Shown: one piece after another, positions 7,207 to 15,678 of the stretch | Numbering within the stretch: the stretch's first letter is position 1 | How the letters are laid out: every line of letters begins with the position of its first letter | From: JBBQKF01 sp038326615 | GTDB taxonomy: Bacteria; Bacillota; Clostridia; Saccharofermentanales; UBA5734 | Assembly (NCBI GenBank): GCA_038326615.1 | Contig: JBBQKF010000017.1 | Span: 1 to 41,470 of the forward strand | DNA: 41,470 nt | Direction: 5' to 3' | Translations under genes and position numbers: made by a program | Notes under the pieces: generated by a model | The model's database searches: none | What the model saw: the letters and a program-made list of their open reading frames with translations, nothing else | What the model was told of the DNA's origin: nothing

Positions 7207-9087
7207 TGTCCGAAAACTAATCAATTACTATTTAAATTAATAGTTTGTTTACTTATTAAACAGAAGAAAAGTGGTATAATATAAATATAGGCAAAGCACT
7301 GGAAACAGAGGATTAGCGAGGTATATTATGGGATATATTGAAGGACAGAACCGTCAAGAAAGAATGTTACTGCCGGATAGCATAGAAGACATAATAGGCG
7401 AAGATAACCCTGTTCGAGTAGTGGATGCATTTGTTGACGGACTGGATATGAACCGACTGAATTTCACACAAGCAACGCCGGCGGAAACCGGGCGGCCCGC
7501 ATATAATCCAAAAGATATGCTCAAACTTTATATTTATGGATATTTCAATAAAATTCGTTCCAGCCGCAAGCTGATGAAGGAGTGTCATCGTAATATCGAA
7601 TTATTTTATTTACTTAACCGCTTGGAACCTGACTTCCGAACAATCTCGGATTTTAGAAAGCATAACAGCAAAGCTCTGAAGAGTGTGTTTCGTGAATTCG
7701 TAGGGATTTGCCTTACTCTTGATTTATACCGAAAAGACCTCTTTGCAATTGACGGGTCGAAATTCCGAGCAGTAAACAGCAAATCCAAGTCTTATAACAA
7801 GGAAACCCTGATCAAGAAGCTGACACGAATCGAGGAAAACATTCAAAATTATCTGAAAGATATGGACCAAAATGATCAAAGCGAATCAAGTGAGAAAAAA
7901 TTCAACAAAAATGAAATTCAAGCAAAAATAAAAGTGCTTAGAGAACGAAAAGAAACATATTTACAATACCAAAGCAAATTAAAAGAAACAGGAGAGACAC
8001 AGCTTCTTACGACGGACCCTGAAGCCAGGGTGATGCACAGCAAGGACGGCTTTCACTGTTATTACAACGTTCAGACTTCGGTGGACAAGGGAAGCCAATT
8101 AATAGCGGAATATATTGTAACCAATAACTGTACAGACCAGGGATTGTTAAAATCTGTCGCAGATCAAACAAGAGAAACCATGGGACTGGATACGATAACG
8201 GTGGTGGCAGATAAGGGATATGACAGTCGCCAAGGTATTGAACGCTGCGTTTTAAATGGGATAATTCCCAACGTTGCATTAAAATATGACAAAGAGGAAC
8301 GGGTGCATGCGATTCCTTATGTTGAAGCACAAATCACAGAAAAAGAGCTTTGTTCAACTAAACCTGAAGACATACAGAAATGCATTTGTGCAGGCGTTTT
8401 ACCTGAATGCTATAAAGATACCGGAATCGAAGTGGAAGTACAAATGCACGGGAAATACAGTTGCTTTATACGCAAAAACATAAACACTGTGATTTGTCCG
8501 ATGGGCAGGGAGCTTCACAAAACAAAATGCAAGGCTGGAAACAATATTTATGTAAGCAAGGAAGCCTGCAGAGAATGTACAAACAAGTGCACACACTCCA
8601 AATTCAAAACAGTAAGCTTTGGACCGAACACAACAGTTGTTCCTGTTCAGATGTTCGGCGAAATCGATACTCCTGTGCAGCAGATTCCCCCTGGTGCAGT
8701 CATCAGCCCGAACAATCATTCCATGGATCGTAAAAAAGTGATAACACAAAAGGTACAAATTCGAATAAAAAGCAATCCTGAAATTATGAAAGAGCGAATG
8801 TGTTTGTCAGAGCATCCGTTCGGAACCGTAAAATGGTATCATGGAGCACATTATCTATTGTGCAGAGGTAAAGAAAAAGCCACAGGAGAACTCGGGCTTA
8901 GTTTTCTCGTCTATAATATGAAAAGAGCCCTTAATATGGTGGGAATAAAAGAACTGATAGCGGCAATGTAAGCCGCTTTTCTTTTTATTTGCTCAAAAAT
9001 CACTTTATGACGTAATTTCCTCGAAAATATAATAACCTGCGAATAGCAAAATGCCCGGAAAGCCTTATTTAAAAGACTTTTCGGACA
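7207..9087 (+). mobile_element. Complete IS1182-family insertion sequence
   Basis: Terminal inverted repeats TGTCCGAAAA (7207-7216) and TTTTCGGACA (9078-9087) enclose the single transposase gene. The element is about 1.9 kb long. No target duplication is obvious to the eye. It lies immediately downstream of tRNA-Ser. Confidence 0.8.
7328..8971 (+). CDS. IS1182-family DDE transposase
   Basis: The 547-residue product has full family length. The N-terminal DUF772 domain (LPDSIEDIIGEDNPVRVVDAF, to about residue 120) includes RPAYNPKDMLKLYIYGY. The DDE domain begins at FAIDGSKFRAVNSKSKSY with the first Asp, continues with a charged helical insertion, then DPEARVMHSKDG and the second Asp region ADKGYDS, and closes with GTVKWYHGAHYLLCRG carrying the Glu-type region. 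A Cys-rich segment (CRECTNKCTHSKF) may bind zinc. Sequence AGCGAGGTATATT precedes ATG 7328. No frameshift is seen, so the element may still move. Confidence 0.92.
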   Translation: MGYIEGQNRQERMLLPDSIEDIIGEDNPVRVVDAFVDGLDMNRLNFTQATPAETGRPAYNPKDMLKLYIYGYFNKIRSSRKLMKECHRNIELFYLLNRLEPDFRTISDFRKHNSKALKSVFREFVGICLTLDLYRKDLFAIDGSKFRAVNSKSKSYNKETLIKKLTRIEENIQNYLKDMDQNDQSESSEKKFNKNEIQAKIKVLRERKETYLQYQSKLKETGETQLLTTDPEARVMHSKDGFHCYYNVQTSVDKGSQLIAEYIVTNNCTDQGLLKSVADQTRETMGLDTITVVADKGYDSRQGIERCVLNGIIPNVALKYDKEERVHAIPYVEAQITEKELCSTKPEDIQKCICAGVLPECYKDTGIEVEVQMHGKYSCFIRKNINTVICPMGRELHKTKCKAGNNIYVSKEACRECTNKCTHSKFKTVSFGPNTTVVPVQMFGEIDTPVQQIPPGAVISPNNHSMDRKKVITQKVQIRIKSNPEIMKERMCLSEHPFGTVKWYHGAHYLLCRGKEKATGELGLSFLVYNMKRALNMVGIKELIAAM

Positions 9088-9092
9088 ATTTT

Positions 9093-9182
9093 TGGCGGAG
9101 AATGAGGGATTCGAACCCTCGGAGCGATTGCTCGCTCACATGATTTCCAGTCATGCGCCTTCGACCACTCGGCCAACTCTCC
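9093..9182 (-). tRNA. tRNA-Ser (anticodon GGA)
   Basis: The minus strand folds as a 90-nt class II tRNA. The acceptor is GGAGAGT with ATTCTCC, then G and an encoded CCA. The anticodon arm reads ATGA-CTGGAAA-TCAT, giving GGA. A long variable arm (GAGCGA...TCGCTC) and a T arm GAGGG-TTCGAAT-CCCTC follow. The long variable arm confirms serine. It reads the codons UCC and UCU. Confidence 0.97.
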
Positions 9183-9208
9183 GCGTAAGAATTATTATTT
9201 GCGCATGT

Positions 9209-9269
9209 GAGCAAGTTTTATCAAAATAACTTGCTCAGAAATAGTAGCATTTATTGAAACAATTGTCAA
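9209..9269 (-). promoter_or_regulatory. Promoter and 5' hairpin of tRNA-Ser
   Basis: On the minus strand TTGACA (9264-9269), a 17-base spacer and TACTAT (9241-9246) form a near-consensus sigma-A promoter, about 60 bases before the tRNA. Between them a 9-bp inverted repeat (GAGCAAGTT at 9209-9217 with AACTTGCTC at 9228-9236) lies in the leader. The rest of 9270-9504 shows no gene. Confidence 0.85.
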
Positions 9270-9504
9270 TAAATTTGGACGCGTTTTTGTTTAATTCGGG
9301 CCTTTTTTTGTTTAAATTTCCGTTTAAATTGCTTAATCTTACTTAATTTATTCCTTTCTTCTACACAATTTTTTCTTTTTCATATCAATTGTTAAATCAC
9401 TAATCCACATGATTAATGGTTTTGTATCACGACATGATTATAACATCCACAATACCTTTTTCATGGAATTTAGAATGATATTTGAACTTTCTATAGGAGG
9501 TACA

Positions 9505-9540
9505 TTCTATTACTATTTCTATTACTATTCCTATTACTTG
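9505..9540. repeat. Three 12-bp tandem repeats over the stop of the first PQQ-like gene
   Basis: The unit TTCTATTACTAT occurs twice exactly and once as TCCTATTACTTG. The TAA stop (9534-9536) of the upstream gene lies in the last unit. Confidence 0.9.
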
Positions 9541-11576
9541 ATTTTCACTCCGGCGAGTAGCCCGCCGCGGGTTCCTATTACCAATGTATTGCCGAAAACT
9601 GCAGGTGATGATTCAATGTTTCCGCCGCCGGTGGCTTTGTCAGTGTTAAATTTTTTCTTTATTTGTATTACATCAAGACGTGTTCCATTTGATCCATCAA
9701 TTAGATGAATCTGGCTGATAGCGTCCGCCATTAGCAAATACAGATTTCCTTCTTCGTCGTATACATCAACAGGCGAACTCCAGCTATAACTCTTCATTTT
9801 GTATTCCCAGGCAAGCTTTCCGGTATCAGCATTAAATGCCGCTAAAGTATTGCCACTGCTGTACCCTTCGCTCATGCAAATGCTTGCTATTACAAGATTC
9901 GAATATCTCCCCTTGCCAACAACCATGCTTCCCATGATTCCGCCATTTACGTCATTTCCGGAATTTGCAGGATCATTGTAGGTCCATGCACTATAAGAAT
10001 TACGCCATAAGGTTTTGCCAGTTAGTGCATCAATTTTGTAAACGTAAGCATTTCCCTTATAACTTCCTTTTACGGACTTTTGATTGTCAACTTCTGTTCC
10101 GCAATAAAGATATAAATTGTCGCCAGTTTGCTGTAAAGTAGGCGTTACATCGTTATCATCATCAAGCTTCTTTGTCCATAATGGTTTCATTGTATTTAAA
10201 TCTATGCAGTTCATTGCACCAGAATTATCCGCAAAATACCCATTTCCGCCATATATCGCCATTGAACTTTCGATACCCTGAGATCTTGTGGCAGTTGATT
10301 TGTATTTGTAATCTATAAAATCTGGTTTTATTGAAATCTTTTTGTTTGCTCTATCAAAAACCGTATTGAGTTTTGCAGTATAAATCATCCCATTTTCGCA
10401 TGGGTACATTAAAGTATCCGCAGTGCCATCAATTATCGGTGAAGAGTCTGAAGCACCCCAGCCTGAACGGTATGTGCGGACATCATGTGCAGTGTTTTTT
10501 AAATATAAAAGAGACTGGTCTATCAGATTGAAAATTCTAAAGCCCATCTGTCCTGATTTATTTTTCGGTGGATAATCACCCTGTCCCACATATAGAATAG
10601 GATATCCTCGAGGGTCAAGTGCAGGAGTTCCTTTAACTGCAACACCTATGTTTATTGCAGGACGGGTTTCTTTCCCATCATCAAGATCGTAAAAATATAT
10701 TTTACCGTCCATTGCTGCGGTTACAACTTCCACAAGACCTTTTTTCGCTTTTTTGTCGGCATTAATATTCATCATTTCACGAATATCATCAGGCCATTGG
10801 ACCATAACAGGTTGACCTGTCCAGCCAGTTCCAGACCATGAAAAATTCCAGCTTGAAGATGCCATTCCACCCATTGAACGCTCCCAGATTTGTCCAAGCT
10901 TTTTAGTTTCAAGTTTTACGTATCCATAGCTCGGAGCATTTCTGAAATTATTTCCGCGAAAATTCATAACTCCGGCAACACTTGAGTATTCAATCGGATT
11001 GTATAACTTAATTAGATTTGGGCGGTTAAAGCTGCTTATTGGAGTATTCCCTCTATAAATTTGAGATACAAACCCAAGGCTTGAAGGGCGTAATTCATTT
11101 AGAATAGTTCCCATCGAAAGAAACTTCGTAAATTGATTAGAAAGCAATATTGGGTTTTGGAGCGGCATTATTTGCGTTGCAGTTATAGTGGTTGGCTCAT
11201 AAGGCGAACTCCCCTGAGAATTATAAGATGAACTACTTTGTGAAGATTTAATATCAGATGAATACGCTACCGATGACGACCCTAATAAACTATTAGTTGA
11301 TGACGAAAGGCTTTGTGATAAAGTCGATGAGTTTTGTGATGAAGAGATTTTGCCTGAATTTTCACCTGTCAAATTATTTTTAATCAAAAAAATAATCAGG
11401 ACAATCATTACAACGGCGACAAGCCCTGACACAGCAAGAAATGCTTTCTTACTTGCGTTACTTTGTCTTTTGCGATTAATAAAATAATCTTCGTGCCGAT
11501 AGTCATTATTTATATTATTATTGCTCCTATTAACATTTCGATTGTTTCTGTTGCTTTTGTCAGATGTTTTCTTCAA
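9534..11576 (-). CDS. Membrane-anchored PQQ-like beta-propeller protein, paralog 1
   Basis: The 680-residue protein starts at TTG 11576 behind GTGAGGATTTAAA. Residues 1-43 are basic and Asn-rich, residues about 45-67 form one membrane anchor (SGLVAVVMIVLIIFLI), and 70-130 are a Ser-rich linker. The remainder is an extracytoplasmic propeller with PQQ-type blades (GKIYFYDLDDGK, GNAYVYKIDALTGKTLWRN, LAAFNADTGKLAWEY). The conserved block MNFRGNNFRNAPSYG opens the domain. Such domains form scaffolds or bind ligands; nothing shows that it binds PQQ. It shares over half its propeller residues with the next gene. There is no enzyme motif. It follows its paralog by 326 bases and is probably expressed separately. 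Confidence 0.75.
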   Translation of the reverse strand: MKKTSDKSNRNNRNVNRSNNNINNDYRHEDYFINRKRQSNASKKAFLAVSGLVAVVMIVLIIFLIKNNLTGENSGKISSSQNSSTLSQSLSSSTNSLLGSSSVAYSSDIKSSQSSSSYNSQGSSPYEPTTITATQIMPLQNPILLSNQFTKFLSMGTILNELRPSSLGFVSQIYRGNTPISSFNRPNLIKLYNPIEYSSVAGVMNFRGNNFRNAPSYGYVKLETKKLGQIWERSMGGMASSSWNFSWSGTGWTGQPVMVQWPDDIREMMNINADKKAKKGLVEVVTAAMDGKIYFYDLDDGKETRPAINIGVAVKGTPALDPRGYPILYVGQGDYPPKNKSGQMGFRIFNLIDQSLLYLKNTAHDVRTYRSGWGASDSSPIIDGTADTLMYPCENGMIYTAKLNTVFDRANKKISIKPDFIDYKYKSTATRSQGIESSMAIYGGNGYFADNSGAMNCIDLNTMKPLWTKKLDDDNDVTPTLQQTGDNLYLYCGTEVDNQKSVKGSYKGNAYVYKIDALTGKTLWRNSYSAWTYNDPANSGNDVNGGIMGSMVVGKGRYSNLVIASICMSEGYSSGNTLAAFNADTGKLAWEYKMKSYSWSSPVDVYDEEGNLYLLMADAISQIHLIDGSNGTRLDVIQIKKKFNTDKATGGGNIESSPAVFGNTLVIGTRGGLLAGVKIK

Positions 11577-11902
11577 TTTAAATCCTCACTCTTCTTTTGA
11601 CTTCTTATTTTTGGCATTTCAAAATTCCTATCAGGTTTCATTCTGACATTTTTAAAATCTAATAATTATTTGTTATCTACAAATTTATCTTTTGTGCACC
11701 ATTAATTTTTTCTAAGCAAATTTCATTATTCACTTAGAATTATAATATCATTTTTTATCTTCTAATACATTATTTCTACATTTTAAAATTCTTCTTCGAT
11801 TCGCTTACTTAATTTATAGGTTTTGACATTTATTAATTGATTATTTCAATTTACATTTCAGATTAACGAAATTACATATTTAATATCAAAATCATTTAAT
11901 TA
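11577..11902. other. AT-rich spacer between the two PQQ-like genes
   Basis: No gene, hairpin terminator or clear RNA is seen. TATAAT lies on the minus strand near 11740 but has no good -35 box. This spacer probably holds the promoter of the first paralog. Confidence 0.4.
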
Positions 11903-13855
11903 CTATTTAAGCTTCATGCCTACAATTACGCCACGTCTTGTTCCTATTACCAGAGTATCGCCAAATACTGCAGCAGAAGATTCGACATTTCCGCCTATTC
12001 CACCACTCATGGTTATATTCCCAATAGAAAGCATTTTACCCGTTGAACCATCTAAGATGTGAACTTTGCTTTGTGAATCCGGGTAAATAATGTAAGCATT
12101 GCCTTCTTCATCATAAACATCAACCAGTGAACTCCAACCATAATTCGGTGATTTATAATCCCAAACAAGTTCCCCAGATTCTTTGTCAAATGCCGCAATT
12201 GTGTTCCCGCTATATATTCCATTCGTCATGCAAAAACTATATATAACCAAATTAGATATTTTGTTTTTGCCAACTACAGGAGTTCCCATGACACCACCGT
12301 TTACATCGTTTCCGACATTCGTCTGATCGTTCTTGGTCCAGCATTTATAAGCATTACGCCACATGGTTTTGCCTGTTCTGGCATCTATTTTATAAACATA
12401 TGCATCTCCGAGATAGTTTCCAGTTATTTTCTTTTGATAGTCAACTTCAGTTCCAGTATATAGATATACACCGTTTTCTTCGTTGCTAATTACCGGGGTT
12501 ACGTCTGTATCATCATCAAGTTGCTTCATCCAGGTTTGTTTCATCGTTTTGAGGTCAACACAATTCAGTGCGCCCGAGTTGTCGCTAAAAAACATCGACT
12601 TGCCATAAAATGACGCTGAACTCTCAACACCTAGAAGAGTTGATTTCGGTGTTTTATATCGCAGATTTGCAAAAACCGGAGCAATGGTTAACGTTTTCGC
12701 TTCCAAATCAAACTTCGTATTCAATTTTGCAGTATAAATAACTCCGTTTTCACTTGGCCATATCAAAGTATCGGTTTTCCCATCGATCATGGGAGATGAA
12801 TCGCATGCACCCCAGTCTTTTCGGAAAGCCATCTGGTCATCACCGCTAATAAAAGTAAGTAATGACTGATCAATCAGGTTGAAAACACGCATCCCAATCT
12901 GAGTCATTCCGGATTTTGGCGGGCCATAATCGCCTTGCCCAACATAAAGTATCGGGTAGCCTCTCGGATCTATTGCAGGGGTACCTTTTATAGGAGCTTT
13001 AATATTTATTGGAGGTCTTGTGGATTTACCATCATCAAGGTCAAAGAAATAAATATTTCCGTCCATTGTTGCGTAAATAACTTCAACCAAGTTAGCTTTT
13101 GCTTTCTTTGTTGCATTTATGTTCATCATATTCTTGATGTTATCAGGCCATTTAACGATTACGGGTTGACCAGTCCATCCAGTTCCGCTCCACGCAAAAT
13201 CCCAGCGCGATGATTTAAGTCCTCCGACTTTACGCTCCCATATCTGTTCAATTTTATGATCTTTCATCGTAGTAAAGCCATATGAAGGAGCGTTTCTGAA
13301 ATTATTTCCACGGAAGGAAAGAACTCCAGGGATTTGCTGATACATTATTGGATCCTTAAATGAAATGTCGTAACTTCTCGTAAAATTTTTCAAAATAGTT
13401 GTGCCCGAGAAAACATCGGCAGTAACCCCGAAATTTTTGGGCAAAAATTCTAACTCAACTTCTGTTGCTGGAAAAAGCTTAACGAAACGGCTGTCTTTAA
13501 GAATGGGATTTTCCCAAGCCTGAAGTTCTCCAAGAGTTATTGTGGGCTCTATATATGGAGTCGTATTCGTTGGGTCATCTGTTGGTTTATTATCAGGCAA
13601 TGTGTCAAAAGCCTTCCCGCTTAATATCCAATAAGCAATAAAGGCAATCATTAGTGCAACAATGACAAGCAGCGCAATTATTGTACCTGTTCCTTTTCTC
13701 TTGTGACGTTTCTTTTTCTTGTATCCGGAACCTCCGGCTGAGCTAGTATTTCTGCTTGCAGAATTTTTCGTGTTCAGCCCTTTACTGTTATTTTTATTAT
13801 CTATATCATCAAGAGACATTGGCATCTCATCATAATGGTAATTCGTTCGTTTCAT
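11903..13855 (-). CDS. Membrane-anchored PQQ-like beta-propeller protein, paralog 2
   Basis: The 650-residue protein starts at ATG 13855 with AAAGGA 7 bases upstream. A basic cytoplasmic tail (YKKKKRHKRKGTG) is followed by one membrane helix (about 57-80, ALLVIVALMIAFIAYWIL) and a short Thr/Pro linker instead of the Ser-rich one of paralog 1. The propeller carries the same landmarks (LSFRGNNFRNAPSYG, DGNIYFFDLDDGK, DAYVYKIDARTGKTMWRN, VESSAAVFGDTLVIGTRRG). It starts 63 bases after trmL on the same strand and could be cotranscribed. The two genes look like a tandem duplication whose linkers diverged faster than the propellers. Role unknown; surface sensing or cell-envelope assembly are possible. 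Confidence 0.75.
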   Translation of the reverse strand: MKRTNYHYDEMPMSLDDIDNKNNSKGLNTKNSASRNTSSAGGSGYKKKKRHKRKGTGTIIALLVIVALMIAFIAYWILSGKAFDTLPDNKPTDDPTNTTPYIEPTITLGELQAWENPILKDSRFVKLFPATEVELEFLPKNFGVTADVFSGTTILKNFTRSYDISFKDPIMYQQIPGVLSFRGNNFRNAPSYGFTTMKDHKIEQIWERKVGGLKSSRWDFAWSGTGWTGQPVIVKWPDNIKNMMNINATKKAKANLVEVIYATMDGNIYFFDLDDGKSTRPPINIKAPIKGTPAIDPRGYPILYVGQGDYGPPKSGMTQIGMRVFNLIDQSLLTFISGDDQMAFRKDWGACDSSPMIDGKTDTLIWPSENGVIYTAKLNTKFDLEAKTLTIAPVFANLRYKTPKSTLLGVESSASFYGKSMFFSDNSGALNCVDLKTMKQTWMKQLDDDTDVTPVISNEENGVYLYTGTEVDYQKKITGNYLGDAYVYKIDARTGKTMWRNAYKCWTKNDQTNVGNDVNGGVMGTPVVGKNKISNLVIYSFCMTNGIYSGNTIAAFDKESGELVWDYKSPNYGWSSLVDVYDEEGNAYIIYPDSQSKVHILDGSTGKMLSIGNITMSGGIGGNVESSAAVFGDTLVIGTRRGVIVGMKLK

Positions 13856-13918
13856 TGTTTTGTCCTTTCAAAGTCAGTAATATTGGTTTTAAAACTACTA
13901 ACAGTATTATACTCCATA

Positions 13919-14410
13919 TCAAAGATTAATTGTATATGAACTTTTTTCTTCCATCCCCACAAAAGTCTTCTGACGAAGATATTCGTAAGCAATTATTGCC
14001 ACAGAATTCGAAAGATTAAGAGATCTTGTCTCGCCGAGCATTGGGATTCGTATGCAGGTTTCTTTGTGAGCAGCAATCAAATCTTCTGGAAGGCCTTTAG
14101 TTTCTTTACCAAACAGTATCATACAATTATCGGGATATTCTATTGAAGCGTAATTTTTCGTTGCTTTTGTTGTTGCATAAAACATCGTCTTGCCTGCATT
14201 TTTCTGCAAAAAGTCATCTAGGTTCTTCCACACAGTAATGTCTGTATCAAACCAATAATCAAGGCCTGCTCTTTTAACCGCTTTTTCAGTTATTGAAAAG
14301 CCTAGTGGCTCTATCAGGTGCAATTTTATTCCGGTAGCAACGCATGTCCGGGCAATGTTGCCAGTGTTTTGTGGGATTTCTGGTTCAACCAGAACAATTT
14401 CCAATGACAT
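13919..14410 (-). CDS. trmL: tRNA (cytidine/uridine-34 2'-O)-methyltransferase TrmL
   Basis: The 163-residue product is a compact SPOUT methyltransferase of the TrmL/YibK family. It transfers a methyl group from S-adenosylmethionine to the 2'-O of the wobble nucleotide of leucine tRNAs. Motif 1 is EPEIPQNTGNIARTC, the knot contains LFGKETKGLPEDL, and the SAM loop is MLGETRSLNLSNSVAIIAYEYLRQ. Length matches the family. The start ATG 14410 has AAGGAG 8 bases upstream. A 28-bp repeat array separates it from whiA, so it may have its own promoter. Confidence 0.95.
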   Translation of the reverse strand: MSLEIVLVEPEIPQNTGNIARTCVATGIKLHLIEPLGFSITEKAVKRAGLDYWFDTDITVWKNLDDFLQKNAGKTMFYATTKATKNYASIEYPDNCMILFGKETKGLPEDLIAAHKETCIRIPMLGETRSLNLSNSVAIIAYEYLRQKTFVGMEEKSSYTINL

Positions 14411-14450
14411 TTTTTCAACTCCTTTTGCTTATTGATTTTAACATTTTTTT

Positions 14451-14498
14451 ATTGCATTTATTATTGCATTTATTATTGCATTTATTATTGCATTTTTT
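14451..14498. repeat. Four 12-bp tandem repeats upstream of trmL
   Basis: The unit ATTGCATTTATT occurs three times exactly and a fourth time as ATTGCATTTTTT. It lies 40 bases before the trmL start. Confidence 0.95.
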
Positions 14499-14509
14499 CT
14501 TTTAATTTA

Positions 14510-14690
14510 TTTATTCAGATTCTATTTAAGAAAATCATTCTTTCAGATTCTAGTTAGCTTATTTTTCCTTTCAGATTCTGCTTAACTAATTTGTACTTTC
14601 AGTTTAATCTAAAATAGTTTAATTCTTTCAGATTCAGTCTGCTTATTTGTTCTCTAAGTTTGCACCTGGCTAATTTGTACTTTCAGTTTT
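14510..14690. repeat. Degenerate 28-bp tandem repeat array between trmL and whiA
   Basis: The core TTTCAGATTC or TTTCAGTTT recurs with the CAG at 14516, 14544, 14572, 14600, 14629, about 14656 and 14684, so the spacing is 28, 28, 28, 29, 27 and 28. The intervening bases are weakly conserved, as in (T/A)ACTAATTTGTAC. The sixth unit is worn (CTAAGTT). The period is not a multiple of three, and no reading frame spans it. It fills nearly the whole intergenic region. Confidence 0.85.
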
Positions 14691-14708
14691 ATAAACAATA
14701 TAGCAGTG

Positions 14709-15623
14709 TCAAATCCGAATATTTTTCACCATGTGCTCAGATGCCATCTGCTCTAATTTTTTGAGTCTGTGATTCATCCCTGATTTACCCAAAGGTGGTT
14801 CAATCATTTCTCCAAGCTCTTTAAGTGATAAATCCGGATAGTCAAGCCTTATCCGTGCAGCATTTTGAAGATCTTTAGGCAGAGATTCCAGACCAATTTG
14901 TGTGGACAAATACTCTAATGCTTCCTGTTGTCGTGCTCCGGTATACGCAATTCTTGTAGTATTTGCATTATCACAGTTTACAACACGGTTTACTGAATTT
15001 CGCACAGACTTATTAACACGTAGCGACTCTAAGTCAAGCAATGCCTGGTGTGCACCGGTTATTAAAAGGAAATCGGAAACTTGCTGACCTTCTTTCATAT
15101 ATACAACATAGTATCCGTTACGTTTAAGTAATCCCGCACTAATTTCATCTTTTTCTAAAAGCGAAATTGCAGTTTCTGCAACCGAAAGTCTTCTAGCAGC
15201 TATTTCAAGGTGATAAGATTTATTAGGTTCACTAACAGAGCCAGAAGAAAGAAAAAGCCCCCTTAAAAAAGCTCTCCTGCAACAATCCTCTGTGAAACTT
15301 TCCTGATTCATAGTTCCACGCACTGCATCAAACCCCGCCTTGCTTTTAAGGTCTGCAATAATATTGTCATAAATTGCCTTATCATCAATAAGTATGTTGT
15401 ATAATTCACGTCCGTGAGATATCTTTACCTGCGCTCCATACTTTCCCTGTAACATTAGTGAAATTCTATTTGAGAAACCTTCATGAGCAGTAGATAAAGT
15501 GACTGTTCCTAATCTGAATCGTGCCGAGCCCATAAGAGTCGCCATTAATTCGGATTCCACACAGCACTCTTCGTTAGAATCCATTGCACAATATTCATCT
15601 TTTACATTTTTGGAAAAAGACAT
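14709..15623 (-). CDS. whiA: DNA-binding protein WhiA
   Basis: The 304-residue product is a complete WhiA, a regulator related to homing endonucleases that controls sporulation or cell division genes in Gram-positives. The N-terminal part (SFSKNVKDEYC, then CCRRAFLRGLFLSSGSV) is the degenerate LAGLIDADG fold. The C-terminal helix-turn-helix is LSLKELGEMIEPPLGKSGMNHRLKKL. A TTG 3 bases upstream also fits the frame; ATG 15623 is preferred. It lies 55 bases after yvcK, in the usual rapZ-yvcK-whiA order. Confidence 0.97.
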   Translation of the reverse strand: MSFSKNVKDEYCAMDSNEECCVESELMATLMGSARFRLGTVTLSTAHEGFSNRISLMLQGKYGAQVKISHGRELYNILIDDKAIYDNIIADLKSKAGFDAVRGTMNQESFTEDCCRRAFLRGLFLSSGSVSEPNKSYHLEIAARRLSVAETAISLLEKDEISAGLLKRNGYYVVYMKEGQQVSDFLLITGAHQALLDLESLRVNKSVRNSVNRVVNCDNANTTRIAYTGARQQEALEYLSTQIGLESLPKDLQNAARIRLDYPDLSLKELGEMIEPPLGKSGMNHRLKKLEQMASEHMVKNIRI

Positions 15624-15678
15624 CAACCTTTACCCCTTTGTTTCTTTAAATTTAGCAAACAACAAATTCAAACTCCAC

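Noticed and set aside
8007..8758. Frames of 65 to 119 codons on both strands
   Set aside because: They are shadows of the IS1182 transposase.
9409..9708. 99-codon plus-strand frame
   Set aside because: It overlaps the end of the PQQ-like gene and its hydrophobic Tyr-rich part comes from the 12-bp repeat.
14510..14690. CRISPR array with 28-bp period
   Set aside because: The conserved core is only about 10 bp, repeat and spacer do not alternate, and no cas gene is near.
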